DNA from: Bacteroidales bacterium | GTDB taxonomy: Bacteria > Bacteroidota > Bacteroidia > Bacteroidales > Marinilabiliaceae | Length of the DNA: 64,000 bases | Reading direction: 5' to 3' | NCBI GenBank assembly: GCA_017960905.1 | Contig: JAGCYH010000011.1 | Location: forward strand, 62,001-126,000 | In this document: piece after piece, positions 25,043 to 38,582 of the stretch | How the letters are laid out: each line of letters begins with the position of its first letter | How positions within the stretch are numbered: the stretch's first letter is position 1 | Notes under the pieces: model-generated | Seen by the model: only the letters and a program-made list of their open reading frames with translations | What the model was told of the DNA's origin: nothing | Databases searched by the model: none | Position numbers and translations under genes: made by a program

Positions 25043-26455
25043 ATGTTAGATTGTGTAGCAACATGGGACAGATGTTTGGAGTATATAGGCCAAAACATAA
25101 CAATGTCGACGTACAAGGCTTGGTTTGAGCCTTTGAAGCCGTTGCAAATCGACGGCGACACGCTGACATTGGAGGTGCCGAGTATGCATTTTATGGAGAC
25201 GCTCGAGACGAAGTATCTGAAGAACTTGAGCGGCGCTCTTCGGACCGTCATTGGTCCGAAGGCCCAGTTGCAGTATAAGATAAATGTGGCCGAAAACGTG
25301 GGTGTTACCGAGCCGAGCAAAGGCGAGGCTACACCTAAACTGCCCGACGGCTATCCGAAAGTGCCGCGCCCGAAAAACGGCGATGAGAACTTCAACCCGT
25401 TCATGCCTATCGGTGTGCATCACATGAATGTAGATCCGCAGCTGAACGAGAACTTCACCTTCGAGAACTTCGTCGACGGCGAGTGCAACCGCCTCGCAAG
25501 CTCGGTGGCGCACGCTGTGGCCGAAAAACCCGGCGACACGCCCTTCAACCCGCTCTTTATATATGGCAACAGCGGAGTGGGCAAGACGCACCTCATTCAG
25601 GCCATTGGCGCCGAAGTAAAACGACGCAACCCGCTCAAAAACGTCATTTACCTCTCGGCAAACCGTTTCATGCGCCAATATATGGAAGCAACGAAGGACA
25701 ACAACATTGCAGGCTTCGTGAAATTCTTCCAACAGATTGACGTACTGATAGTTGACGACGTACAAGAACTCGCCGGAAAGACAGGCACCGAACTCGTGTT
25801 CTTCACCATATTCAACCACTTGCACCAAAACCGCAAGCAGATTGTGATGGCCGCCGACAAGAAACCGGTGGATATAATGGGACTCGAGGAACGCCTTCTG
25901 ACGCGTTTTAAGGCCGGAATGATCGTCGAAATACTTACACCCGACTATGACACCCGCGTGGGCATAATAAAGAAAAAAACGGCCAAAGACGGCATAGAAT
26001 TGCCCGACGACGTGGTCGACTACATAGCGTCGAACCTGACGACTAATGTGCGCGAAATTGAGGGCTCGCTCATCTCGCTGCTCGCGCGCGCAACGCTGAC
26101 GCATTGCGACGTGTCGCTCGACATTGCGCGTCAAGTGGTTGGCAACCTCGTGAAAAACACGCCGCAAGAGATTTCTGTAGAGTCGATTGTCAATACTGTG
26201 TGCGAGTTCTACGGCATCGACACGTCGGTGCTGCAGAAGAACAGCCGTAAGCGCGAGATAGTCATTGCACGGCAAGTGGCCATGTACCTCTGCAAAGAGC
26301 TCACCACCACAAGTCTTTCGACAATCGGCGCGAAACTTGGCAACCGCAACCACTCAACGGTGCTCTACGCTTGCAAGTCGGTAGCCACACAGATAGAGGT
26401 CGACAAGGATTTCCAGATGCAAGTGAAACGCATAGAGGCTAAGATAAGAGGTTAA
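25043..26455 (+). CDS. dnaA: Chromosomal replication initiator DnaA
   Basis: The 470-residue protein has the N-terminal oligomerisation domain (WDRCLEYIGQNITMSTYKAWF), the AAA+ core with Walker A GNSGVGKTH and Walker B VLIVDDVQEL, the LEERLLTRFKAGM box VII-like segment, and DNA-binding domain IV with the signature KLGNRNHSTVLYACKS. In that signature the usual Asp of GGRDHSTV is Asn436. The equivalent Asp in E. coli makes a base contact in the DnaA box, so the box read here may differ from TTATCCACA. The ATG at 25043 gives the normal start MLDCVATWDRCL. Confidence 0.97.
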   Translation: MLDCVATWDRCLEYIGQNITMSTYKAWFEPLKPLQIDGDTLTLEVPSMHFMETLETKYLKNLSGALRTVIGPKAQLQYKINVAENVGVTEPSKGEATPKLPDGYPKVPRPKNGDENFNPFMPIGVHHMNVDPQLNENFTFENFVDGECNRLASSVAHAVAEKPGDTPFNPLFIYGNSGVGKTHLIQAIGAEVKRRNPLKNVIYLSANRFMRQYMEATKDNNIAGFVKFFQQIDVLIVDDVQELAGKTGTELVFFTIFNHLHQNRKQIVMAADKKPVDIMGLEERLLTRFKAGMIVEILTPDYDTRVGIIKKKTAKDGIELPDDVVDYIASNLTTNVREIEGSLISLLARATLTHCDVSLDIARQVVGNLVKNTPQEISVESIVNTVCEFYGIDTSVLQKNSRKREIVIARQVAMYLCKELTTTSLSTIGAKLGNRNHSTVLYACKSVATQIEVDKDFQMQVKRIEAKIRG

Positions 26456-26474
26456 CAGACTGACATACAGCAAT

Positions 26475-26512
26475 AAAAAAGGTTCAAGATTAAAATCTTG
26501 AACCTTTTTTTG
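26475..26512. terminator. Bidirectional terminator after dnaA
   Basis: A perfect 16-bp stem (26475-26490 with 26495-26510) around TAAA, with A and T runs outside. It ends dnaA on the plus strand and the ferredoxin gene on the minus strand. Confidence 0.9.
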
Positions 26513-26533
26513 TATGGCAATTAAAACACTCTA

Positions 26534-28012
26534 TTACAAATCGACGTGCTGCTGTCGGCCTTCGACGTAAATGGCGCTGAGCGGCCTGACAGGGCAGAGG
26601 TTCTCGCACGCGCCGCAGCCTATACAGCGTTCGGTGTTGACCGACGGAATGAGCGTTGAGTCGGGATTCTGCGGGTCTTTGGGCACCATGTATATGGCGC
26701 CGACAGGGCAGTGGCGGGCGCAGTTGCCACAGCGAACATCGTCGGCGTAAGCTAAACAATTCTCTTTAAGTAGCACCGCATAACCAACTGAAATAGAAGA
26801 TTTTTGCGCTGTTGTAATTGGCCGTATGGCACCAGCCGGGCAAACCTCGGAGCAGCGGACACATTCGGGGCGGCAGTAGCCGCGCTCGAACGACATTTCG
26901 GGCTGCATGAAGTGCTCGAGGTCGGTCGACGGACGCAGAACCTGATTCGGACAGGCCGAGACGCACAGCTGACAAGCTGTGCAGCTGTTGGTGAAGTTCT
27001 TTATGCTGAGCGAGCCCGCAGGCTTAGGCGACAGTTCGCGGGCGGGAATCTGCTTGTCGACGATGGTGGCAAAGCCGCCATCGACTTTTTTCTCTTGTGC
27101 ATTCACAGCCGCGCCCACGGCAAGCATCGAACCTACCGCAATGAAGTTGCGGCGCGACTTGTCGGCCGGCGCGCTGTCGGTTGCAGCCGCCGAACTTCTA
27201 AATTTATAGCTTATTGCGTTCTGACGGCATTTGCCGATGCAGTCGAAGCAGGTTACGCAGCGACTGTAGTCAATCTCATGTTCTTTGGCGTTGATGCAGG
27301 CAGCCTTGCAATTTCGTGCGCACAAGCCGCACGAATTGCACTTCGTGGTGTCGATGACGGGCTTGAGCAGCGAGTAGCGCGAGAAGAAGCCAAGCAGAGT
27401 GCCAACGGGGCAGATGGTGTTGCACCATGTGCGGCCGTTGCGCCAAGCCAATACAGCCACAACTATGAGAGTAGCGGCGGCAATGGCAAAAGTCGACACG
27501 CTTTTCAGCCAAACTTCAGTTGAATAAAAGGTGTAAGTGCCGGCACGTTCTGATATGTAAGCCAGCAAGTTATTGCAATAAAGATATATCGGTTGGAACA
27601 GATTAGACGCTATGCGTCCGAAAGCGCTGTAGGGCGCAATGAGATGAGCAATGACGCCTACGCCAGGCGCGATGATCGTGGCAAAGAAGAGCACCATGAC
27701 GATGATTCTGAGCCATTTGCGGGCAGGCGAGTAAGAGTAGCGGTTTTTCTTAGCCTTGCGTCCGAAGCGCGCGAAAATATCCTGTAATATGCCCAACGGG
27801 CATATTACCGAACAGTATATGCGGCCGAAAACGAACGTCAGCACGAGGAGCGCCAACACCACAGCGATGTTGAGAGCCAGCAGGGCAGGCACGAACTGTA
27901 TTTTCGCCATCCAACCGAAATAAATGTGGATAGTACCCGTAAAGTCGAGAAACAGAAGCGTTGTAAAAGTTATGAAAACTATTGCCAACGCAATTCTAAT
28001 TTTGTGTAACAT
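26534..28012 (-). CDS. Membrane 4Fe-4S protein (NapH-like plus ferredoxin domains)
   Basis: The 492-residue protein has five or so membrane helices in its first 230 residues with CSVICPLG and CNTICPVG loops like NapH/RdxA, then two cluster motifs (CNSCGLCARNCKAAC and CVTCFDCIGKC). A second half starts with a twin-arginine-like RRNFIAVGSMLAVGA and has four more Cys motifs (CTACQLCVSACP, CVRCSEVCP, CGNCARHCP, CIGCGACENLCP). It looks like a NapH-type electron carrier fused to a periplasmic polyferredoxin. It probably moves electrons across the inner membrane to an unknown partner. No reductase gene lies beside it. Confidence 0.85.
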   Translation of the reverse strand: MLHKIRIALAIVFITFTTLLFLDFTGTIHIYFGWMAKIQFVPALLALNIAVVLALLVLTFVFGRIYCSVICPLGILQDIFARFGRKAKKNRYSYSPARKWLRIIVMVLFFATIIAPGVGVIAHLIAPYSAFGRIASNLFQPIYLYCNNLLAYISERAGTYTFYSTEVWLKSVSTFAIAAATLIVVAVLAWRNGRTWCNTICPVGTLLGFFSRYSLLKPVIDTTKCNSCGLCARNCKAACINAKEHEIDYSRCVTCFDCIGKCRQNAISYKFRSSAAATDSAPADKSRRNFIAVGSMLAVGAAVNAQEKKVDGGFATIVDKQIPARELSPKPAGSLSIKNFTNSCTACQLCVSACPNQVLRPSTDLEHFMQPEMSFERGYCRPECVRCSEVCPAGAIRPITTAQKSSISVGYAVLLKENCLAYADDVRCGNCARHCPVGAIYMVPKDPQNPDSTLIPSVNTERCIGCGACENLCPVRPLSAIYVEGRQQHVDL

Positions 28013-28198
28013 AGTGCTTTATTTTAACTGTTTTGAAGTGTTACTTTAATTATGATTTTATGTAGTTGTTGTTGCTTATAATAGGTTGCTAATTAAAAGA
28101 CTTTTTTGCAGAAACGGAAATTTTTTGATAAAAAAATAACTTTTCCGATTAACTTTTTCCTTAATTTCGCTACTTATGGGTAGAAACGATTAAGAAAA

Positions 28199-28699
28199 AT
28201 GACTGCTCAAGAATTTGAACATATTTCTGACCAAATAAGACGCAAACTGCTGTCGGTGGCGCAAAGGTTTATTGAAAAGACCGGTATAGCCGACGACAGC
28301 GAGGACATAGTGCAGGACTCGCTGCTGACACTGTGGCGGCTGTCGGAAGACGGACACCCGATACGGAACGCCGAGGCGCTTGCGGTCAGAATTGTGAAAA
28401 ACAACTGCGTGGCTTGCTTCCGCAAGCACAACATACGCCTCAGATCGATAGGCGACATGGACGTGACGGGCGGTGCTTCGGCTTCGGAGATTGTAGATTC
28501 GGCCGACAGAGCCAAGATTGCCGAAATGCTTTTCGGCAATCTGACCGACACACAACGTAAATACCTGAGACTCAGAAACGAAGAGGGCCTCTCGCTCGAC
28601 GAGATAGCGCAGATGACAGGCGCACCAAAATCGAGCATCAAAACCTCTATTTCGGTGGCACGAAAACAAATGTTGGAACTTTTAGAAAGACAATTATGA
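28199..28699 (+). CDS. ECF-type RNA polymerase sigma factor
   Basis: The 166-residue protein has sigma region 2 (DDSEDIVQDSLLTLWR) and region 4 (TDTQRKYLRLRNEEGLSLDEIAQMTGAPKSSIKTSI), with no region 1 or 3. The ATG at 28199 follows the gap after the divergent ferredoxin gene. Its stop overlaps the next ATG (ATGA), so it is co-translated with the membrane protein downstream, the usual sigma/anti-sigma arrangement. Confidence 0.9.
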   Translation: MTAQEFEHISDQIRRKLLSVAQRFIEKTGIADDSEDIVQDSLLTLWRLSEDGHPIRNAEALAVRIVKNNCVACFRKHNIRLRSIGDMDVTGGASASEIVDSADRAKIAEMLFGNLTDTQRKYLRLRNEEGLSLDEIAQMTGAPKSSIKTSISVARKQMLELLERQL

Positions 28700-29235
28700 T
28701 GAATTTAGACAATAAAACAGAACGTAAAGAGTTGATGCAGCGGTACTTAGAAGCCGAAACAACCGTAGCCGAAGAGACTGCTCTGGCAGAGTACTACGCA
28801 ACTCACGAGGCCGAAGCCGACGAAAAGGCTTTCGCTCAGATGATTACACTCACGCACAACGCCGGCGCGACACTCTCGGAGGCCGACACGCAAGAGTATG
28901 ACGACATAATGGCCGGCGGAAAGACAAGGTCGCTCTCTTCGCGCCTTGCGCGAAGAATAATAGCAGTGGCAAGCGTTGCGGCGGCGGCAATACTGGTGTT
29001 CTTGTTCTTTTCTACCGAAGAGGAGGAGACATTCGCAGTGTCGCCGGCGGTTGTCGCTGAGTCGATCGACGCAATAATGAATCTCGATTACGATAATATA
29101 GAGTCAGTTACGGCAAAACCCAATGGTTCAACCGTTATCATTGTAGCCAAAAAGAAAGACGGAAGCTCGAGCACTTACCTTATGGCGCACAACGAGAAAG
29201 ACGGCACTACCACGCTGTTTGCTTGGGACAACTGA
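28696..29235 (+). CDS. Putative anti-sigma factor, single-span membrane protein
   Basis: A 179-residue protein with an acidic N-terminal cytoplasmic part (about 1-80), one hydrophobic helix (IIAVASVAAAAILVFLFF, about 90-107) and a short external domain. It overlaps the sigma gene by four bases. That size, topology and position fit an anti-sigma factor, but no zinc or ASD motif is clear, so the role is by context. Confidence 0.6.
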   Translation: MMNLDNKTERKELMQRYLEAETTVAEETALAEYYATHEAEADEKAFAQMITLTHNAGATLSEADTQEYDDIMAGGKTRSLSSRLARRIIAVASVAAAAILVFLFFSTEEEETFAVSPAVVAESIDAIMNLDYDNIESVTAKPNGSTVIIVAKKKDGSSSTYLMAHNEKDGTTTLFAWDN

Positions 29236-29278
29236 CATATTATACAACTAAAAAGTTAACAATTAAAATTTAGAAAAG

Positions 29279-30007
29279 ATGAAAGCAATATTAGTTATCA
29301 TGCTGTGTGTCATGACGTTACACGCCGAGGCACGTTCGTCGAAGAGCGACGAGATAAACAAGTACATCGTCGATGGCAAGGCTGTCAGCTCGTTCGACGG
29401 TTCGCAACTCAAAGGCAAGATTATTGCCGACTATTCGGTGAAAACCGAAAAACAAGGCAAGGAAGTCGTTAATACTCATGTGATTACGACGATAGCACCT
29501 GCTGATATTAAAGGGATTGGTTCGGGCCCTATGACCGACAATTTTACGTCTGAGGCTCTTACTATTTCAGACCTCAGTGGTATAAAGATCAGGAAATCAG
29601 GGGATATGAGTAAAGTAATGATTCCAGACAAAAACATTGATAAAGTTGTTTTTGTTGTCGATGGCGAAAAGACTGACAACAAACGCCTTCCGGAAAATGT
29701 TGAAAGTATAGAGATTAAAAAAGGCGACCCTGAAATGATAAAAAAATACGGCGAAGATGCTCAATACGGTGTTGTCTTTATCACTACTAAAGGCGGGGCT
29801 AAATATAATCAAACGCTTTACTTTTTGGACGATGAACCGATTACCGAAACAGAGTTCAAATCTCTTGTTCCCAAAGACATAGATGCCATAGAAATAATTA
29901 AAGATAATGGCGTTGAACCTTTCCTGAGAGGTAAAGAGATGAAAGCTGACAATGTAGGGACAATTGTTTTAGTTACGACCAAAAAGAGGAAAATCCGATA
30001 TTTCTAA
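29279..30007 (+). CDS. Secreted protein with plug-like repeats
   Basis: A 242-residue protein with a signal peptide (MKAILVIMLCVMTLHAEA). It has two similar segments, VESIEIKKGDPEMIKKYGEDAQYGVVFITTK and DAIEIIKDNG to GTIVLVTTK; the first resembles the plug domain segment of TonB-dependent receptors. It lies 43 bases after the anti-sigma gene and ends in a terminator, so it is probably the third gene of that operon and part of its sensing pathway. No barrel is present. Function unknown. Confidence 0.65.
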   Translation: MKAILVIMLCVMTLHAEARSSKSDEINKYIVDGKAVSSFDGSQLKGKIIADYSVKTEKQGKEVVNTHVITTIAPADIKGIGSGPMTDNFTSEALTISDLSGIKIRKSGDMSKVMIPDKNIDKVVFVVDGEKTDNKRLPENVESIEIKKGDPEMIKKYGEDAQYGVVFITTKGGAKYNQTLYFLDDEPITETEFKSLVPKDIDAIEIIKDNGVEPFLRGKEMKADNVGTIVLVTTKKRKIRYF

Positions 30008-30036
30008 TCACATCAGTTAATTATCTTAAAATCAAT

Positions 30037-30074
30037 AAAAAGCGGGCGAAGAATTAATTCTTCGCCCGCTTTTT
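30037..30074. terminator. Terminator of the sigma operon
   Basis: A perfect 19+19 base palindrome (30037-30074) with A-run and T-run ends and a GAATTAATTC centre. Confidence 0.9.
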
Positions 30075-30131
30075 GTTCTGTATCTGACCGAAAATAGCTA
30101 CATTTGCCGCACTAATCAAAAGATAAAAGAG

Positions 30132-30698
30132 ATGAAAGAGTATAAATGCCCGAACTGTGGTGCGCCCATAACATCGGAGAAATGCCCGTATTGCGGCAAT
30201 GTGCTGACAATCAATTCGGACGGCTTGGCGCCCGAATATCCTGTGATAAAGTGCAAAAGTGCCCATCTTACTTTTTTCAGAGTAGTATTCCCTGCTATTT
30301 TTTTCGTCGCTTTTGGCCTGCTTGGTGTTCTGATGCCTCTGATGCTTCTCAGCGAAGACAGCGACAGCGGTGTCCTTTTTGTTGCTTTGCCGTTTGGCGC
30401 TATAGGTCTTGGTGCCTTTGCAATAATGGCTTATTCACTGTGGAAATACCTGATGGCCAGTTGTTTTGGTAAAAAAATCTCTGGTGTCGTTTGTGGCTAC
30501 GTCAACGATGAATGGATGACGAACGGTGTACACGACAAGAAGGTTAAGATACTCGTCGATACTAAGTACGGCAAGCGTTTCATATACTACAGCACTGGCG
30601 GCACCGAGAAAAAGTATGCCATTAATTCGTCCGTAGACCTCAAAGTGTACAAGAACATCTTCCTGATAATCGACAGGAAAGTGGACGATTATTTCTGA
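30132..30698 (+). CDS. Zinc-ribbon membrane protein
   Basis: A 188-residue protein with an N-terminal zinc ribbon (CPNCGAPITSEKCPYCG, residues 6-22), two membrane helices (about 50-75 and 90-112) and a C-terminal soluble domain of about 70 residues. The function is unknown. It has its own upstream terminator and ends ten bases before the convergent gene. Confidence 0.6.
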   Translation: MKEYKCPNCGAPITSEKCPYCGNVLTINSDGLAPEYPVIKCKSAHLTFFRVVFPAIFFVAFGLLGVLMPLMLLSEDSDSGVLFVALPFGAIGLGAFAIMAYSLWKYLMASCFGKKISGVVCGYVNDEWMTNGVHDKKVKILVDTKYGKRFIYYSTGGTEKKYAINSSVDLKVYKNIFLIIDRKVDDYF

Positions 30699-30707
30699 GA
30701 GAGAGCC

Positions 30708-34054
<3,347 letters not shown>

Positions 34055-34058
<4 letters not shown>

Positions 34059-35464
34059 ACTTTAATTCCTTTTTTAGCTAAAAGTTGTTTTATTTCTTTC
34101 TTTTTGAACATTTCCGAGAGCATGTCGTTTTGCATGGCGTCAGAGAGCACGTCGTACGATTCGTAGTAAATTTCGTCGATAAGGCCCAGGGCCTCGTCTT
34201 TGCGGTTGAGGAAGGTCCAGTCGAAATAGGCTTCGAGCATTTTCAGAGCGGTCACGTCGCCGTGTTTCTTGCGTTGTTTTTTCAAGAAATCATCATGTTC
34301 GAAAAACGGTCCCTGCTCGAGCGCCTCTATTCGGTAGAGTTCGCACCAAGCGTGTATCTCGTTGGGTGCCAGCGCCAGTCCGCGGTTAAGGTATTCGGCC
34401 GTTTTCTTGCTTTTGCCCATGCTGTCGTACACTTCGGCTACCGAGAAGAGGTAAGTAGGTTCTACGGGGTCGAGTTCGGCGGCTTTTTTGTACGACTCGA
34501 GCGCGCCTTCGGCGTCGCCGTCGTCGAGCTGAGTCATGCCGAGGTAGTAGTATGGCGTGGCCGAGTCGGGCATCAGTTCGCAGGCTTTTTTCAGATTTTT
34601 GGTGGCCTCTTCGTAGTTTTTCAGCTCGTACCAGCTCGCGCCCAGACTCACGTATGTGTCGGGCTCCACGTCGGCTGTGAGCGAAATGTATTCGGTCATG
34701 CTGTCGATGGTTTTCTGATGCTCGTAGTTGCGGAAATAAATAACGCCCATGTTGTAGTAAACCCTTGACGCAAAAGGATTTATCGACAGAACTTTGTTGC
34801 ATGCTTCGAGAGCTTTCTCCTCATTGCCATTCGACAGGTAGGCCATCGATAGTCCGTACCAAATCTGCCAATTCGACGAGTGTCGACGCAAAATTTTGAT
34901 ATACAGCGAAATAGCCTTGTCGTTTTTGCCAATCTGGCTGTATGCGTAAGCGAGATTCGACAAGTCGGGGTTGTCCTCGACGACATATTTTTTATACTCT
35001 TCCCAATAGGGAATGGCCTCGTTGAAGAAACCGCCGCCGTTAAGGTTGAAGGCGATATTATAGAGCATTATCGACCGCTCGCCGGTCGATGAGCATTTTT
35101 TCAGTGCAGAGTTGAAAGCTTTAAGCGCTTCGCCGACGCGTTCCTGGCGCAGATAGTACCAGCCGATGCCAACTTCCATCGCGGCATTGTCGATGCCGCG
35201 CGACTTGAGCATCTTGATAGTGCTGTAGGCTTCGTCGAAAAGCTGGTTGTTGACAAGTATCATCACCTTCAGAATGAGAATCTTAGGGTTGTCGGGGTAG
35301 CATTCCAACCCGTAATTCATCATCTTGAAGGCGTCGGCGTGGCGGCCGTCGTCGGTGAGCGCACAGCTGTAACGCTCTATATCTTCGGGCGCTATGTACG
35401 GTTTTTTCTTTTGGTCGATTTGCTTAAGCAAATCGTCTATCAGAATCGAATCGTTATTGCTCAT
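34055..35464 (-). CDS. Tetratricopeptide repeat protein
   Basis: A 469-residue protein made of about ten TPR units (for example WQIWYGLSMAYLSNGNEEKALEA and PYYYLGMTQLDDGDAEGALESY) with no signal peptide, so probably cytoplasmic. TPR proteins bind other proteins. It is the first gene of the TPR-aroE-ligA-DUF operon on the minus strand. Its partner is unknown. Confidence 0.9.
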
Positions 35465-35616
35465 GTCACTGGAAAATTAAAATTGTGCAAATTTAATTAT
35501 CAAAAGCCATATTTTTTAATAAAACTTGAGTAATCTTTGCTTGTTTCTCTAATCGAATTCGATTATTTTTGCACGGAATTTTAATGTTTTTGTTCGCATT
35601 GTTGAATAAGAGACAT

Positions 35617-36591
35617 ATGAAAGCGATTGGCTGGATATCGGCAGCAATAATCTGCGTATCGGTTTTCGGTATCAAAATGCAGAATAAGGCGGCAGTGCAT
35701 AACATTGTCGCACAAGTCGATAACAGCAATATATCGAAAACCGACGCCATAAACATCATGGCCGGTTCGGCCACACTTATCGGTACGGTCGAGAACAAAG
35801 CCGCCTCTATTCCGCTGCGCTACAAATACGGTTTCTTCTATGCCGACGAGTCGTTCGACGAGGCTAATTTTGAGCAATACGTCAGCCAGAACAAGAAAAA
35901 CCTGAACATCAAATACGCCTCGTATCTGAGCAACAACACTTTTGCCGTCAAAATCGAGAATCTGAAGTCGAACACTGTTGTGAAATACTGCGCAGTGATG
36001 TCGGTGGGCGATTCGGTGTACAGCCACACACCGTTTAAGACATTCAAAACCACCGAGTTGCAGATTTCGACCGACAAAAAAGTCGATTTGGGACTTAGCG
36101 TCGACTGGGCGGGCTACAACATTGGCGCCTCGGCGCCAAGCGAATACGGCAATTACTTCGGCTGGGGCGACATAACGGGCTCTGTAAAATCGACACGTTA
36201 TAAAGATTATGTGGTTGAAACGTCGGACGACGACAAAAACGTAGTGCCCGACTACGACATAGCCACTTCGCTCTGGGGCGAAGAGTGGCGCATGCCCACG
36301 CTCACCGAAGTGAAAGAGCTGCTCGACAAATGCACATGGACGTGGGTTGAGTACAAGAAGACCAACGGATACGCCATTACCGGACCTAACGGCAACACAA
36401 TATTCTTACCGGCAGCTGGCTGCCGGTACGGCAACACGATATGCGTAACAGGCGAGCGCGGCAGCTACTGGACCGGCGACCTGTGCAACTCGTACAATGC
36501 TTACTATCTCTATTTCAACAACAACTACCACGGCTACAACTACTTCCTCTGCTACGGCGGACGAAGCGTGAGGGCTGTGGCGAAAAAGTGA
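35617..36591 (+). CDS. Exported protein with FISUMP-like C-terminal domain
   Basis: From the ATG at 35617 (MKAIGWISAAIICVSVFG) the protein has an N-terminal membrane anchor or signal, a middle region of about 130 residues, and a C-terminal domain (about 170-324: VDLGLSVDWAGYNIG, WRMPTLTEVKELLD, SYWTGDLCNSYNAYYLYF, RSVRAVAK) like the C-type-lectin-fold modules of Bacteroidota and Fibrobacter surface proteins. An earlier ATG at 35584 lies only 13 bases after the TATTTTTG -7 box, so it is less likely. Function unknown; binding to a cell-surface or extracellular ligand is a guess. Confidence 0.7.
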   Translation: MKAIGWISAAIICVSVFGIKMQNKAAVHNIVAQVDNSNISKTDAINIMAGSATLIGTVENKAASIPLRYKYGFFYADESFDEANFEQYVSQNKKNLNIKYASYLSNNTFAVKIENLKSNTVVKYCAVMSVGDSVYSHTPFKTFKTTELQISTDKKVDLGLSVDWAGYNIGASAPSEYGNYFGWGDITGSVKSTRYKDYVVETSDDDKNVVPDYDIATSLWGEEWRMPTLTEVKELLDKCTWTWVEYKKTNGYAITGPNGNTIFLPAAGCRYGNTICVTGERGSYWTGDLCNSYNAYYLYFNNNYHGYNYFLCYGGRSVRAVAKK

Positions 36592-36641
36592 TTTTTTGAG
36601 CCCAACGGGCTCAAAAAGACTAACAAGAAACCGTCAGAAAC

Positions 36642-38576
36642 ATGAAAAAACTACTATCGATAATAAGCGAATTCACATTACCTTTGTACAGATACATTCT
36701 GCTACTGCTGATATACGCAATTCTGCGTATATCATTCTATCTGTTCAACTACACGCTATTCCCGAATGTCGATTTCGGCGGATTCTGCAACATCATGTAC
36801 GGCGGCCTGCGCTTCGACATTAGCGCACTCACGTATCTCAATCTCATTTATTTCCTGTTGTATTACTTGTCGTTCCGACTAAAATACAGACCTAAGGTAA
36901 GAAAGACCATCGATGGTATTTTCTTCACTGTCAATGGTTTAGGAATAATGATGAACTGCATCGACTTCATCTATTACCGCTTCATACTTCACCGCACGAC
37001 GTTCAACACGCTCGACTCGCTCAAGAACGAGGACAATATGGTGTCGCTCTGTTTCCAATTCCTCATCGACTATTGGTATGTCGTTGTGTTCTACGTGGCT
37101 GTGATGTACTTTTTCGTTCGTCTGACGCTATGCGTCAGACCGCGCCCGTCGGCAATCCGAAGCAAATTGGCCTACGCGCTGACATCGGTAGTAGTGTTTG
37201 CCATCATAGGCGGTTTGTCGGTAGCGGCCATCAGAGGCGGTTTCCGCCATAGCACGCGGCCTATTGCCATGAGCAATGCCGCAGCTTACACCAACTCGCC
37301 CGAAGAGAGCGCCATCGTGCTCAACACACCGTTTGCCTTCATACGCACGATAGGCAAGAAGAGCTTTCCGCATGTTGAATATTTTGCTGAAAATGAAATA
37401 GATAGCATCTTCACACCCATACACGAGCCTATTGCCGCCGATTCGGCGGCAATGACTCGCCGCAACGTTGTCATTTTCATTCTCGAGAGTTTCAGCCGCG
37501 AGTTCCTCGGCAGTTTCAATCCGACTCTCGAAAACGGTGATTATAAGGGCTATACGCCTTTCCTCGATTCGCTCTCGCAACACAGTCTTGTCTTCACCAA
37601 CGCCTACGCCAACGGCCGCAAGTCGATAGATGCTATGCCGTCGGTTCTGGCAAGCATTCCGGCGCTCATAATGCCTTATGTCATAAGCGAATACTCGTCG
37701 AACAAGATAAACAGCATAGCGAGCCTTCTGGGCTCAGAAGGCTATCAGACAGCCTTCTTCCATGGCGCGCCCAATGGCAGCATGGGTTTCGATGGATTTG
37801 CAAAAATAGCCCGTTTCGACAGCTATTTCGGCAAAAACGAATACAACAACGACGACGATTTCGACGGCATCTGGGGCATTTGGGACCATGCGTTTTTCAA
37901 ATATTATGCGCAGACACTCAACACATTCCACGAGCCGTTCTGTACGGCGCTCTTCTCACTATCGTCGCATCACCCGTTCAATGTGCCCGAGCAGTTCGAA
38001 GGCCGCTTCCCCGAAGGTCCGCTGCCCGTAGAGAAGTGCATCGGCTACTCCGACAATGCTTTGCGGCTTTTTTTCGCCGAGGCGAAAAAAATGCCGTGGT
38101 ATCAGAATACGCTCTTCGTCATCACAGCCGACCACAGCAGCATTCCCGACCACGACGAATATAAAAACAACGCACAGGCTTTTGCGGTGCCCATAATCTT
38201 CTTCTCGCCCTCCGACACGGCTCTCGTTGGGCGCGACGACCGTCTGGCGCAGCAAATAGACATAATGCCAACCATTCTGTCGTACTTGGGCTACGACAAA
38301 CCTTACGTTTCGTTCGGACATGACTTACGAAACGCTGATAATCAGCGTTTTGCAATAAACTACAACAACGACACGTATCAGATTTATCTCAACGACACCA
38401 TTGCCTATTTCGACGGCAAAAAAACAATCGGTGCCTACGATATGAAAAACGACCCGAATCTGACCACAAACGTTTACGAAGAGGGTAGAGCCGTAGAGCA
38501 CGAGACGTTGGTGAAAGCCTTCATACAGCAATTCAACAACCGTATGCGAACTGATAATCTAACGATAAATCAATAA
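36642..38576 (+). CDS. LTA synthase family sulfatase (membrane phosphoglycerol transferase type)
   Basis: The 644-residue protein has about five membrane helices in its first 190 residues and an extracytoplasmic alkaline-phosphatase-superfamily domain with NVVIFILESFSREF (metal and nucleophile region), NAYANGRKSIDAMPS and ITADHSS. Relatives transfer phosphoglycerol or phosphoethanolamine to envelope glycans or lipids. The next gene starts after six bases. A hairpin at 36593-36617 lies between it and the previous gene, without a T-run. Confidence 0.9.
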   Translation: MKKLLSIISEFTLPLYRYILLLLIYAILRISFYLFNYTLFPNVDFGGFCNIMYGGLRFDISALTYLNLIYFLLYYLSFRLKYRPKVRKTIDGIFFTVNGLGIMMNCIDFIYYRFILHRTTFNTLDSLKNEDNMVSLCFQFLIDYWYVVVFYVAVMYFFVRLTLCVRPRPSAIRSKLAYALTSVVVFAIIGGLSVAAIRGGFRHSTRPIAMSNAAAYTNSPEESAIVLNTPFAFIRTIGKKSFPHVEYFAENEIDSIFTPIHEPIAADSAAMTRRNVVIFILESFSREFLGSFNPTLENGDYKGYTPFLDSLSQHSLVFTNAYANGRKSIDAMPSVLASIPALIMPYVISEYSSNKINSIASLLGSEGYQTAFFHGAPNGSMGFDGFAKIARFDSYFGKNEYNNDDDFDGIWGIWDHAFFKYYAQTLNTFHEPFCTALFSLSSHHPFNVPEQFEGRFPEGPLPVEKCIGYSDNALRLFFAEAKKMPWYQNTLFVITADHSSIPDHDEYKNNAQAFAVPIIFFSPSDTALVGRDDRLAQQIDIMPTILSYLGYDKPYVSFGHDLRNADNQRFAINYNNDTYQIYLNDTIAYFDGKKTIGAYDMKNDPNLTTNVYEEGRAVEHETLVKAFIQQFNNRMRTDNLTINQ

Positions 38577-38582
38577 ACACAC

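Noticed and set aside
36593-36617. Hairpin TTTTTGAGCCC-AAC-GGGCTCAAAAA as a terminator
   Set aside because: There is no T-run after it on the plus strand, and the sulfatase gene starts about 25 bases later.
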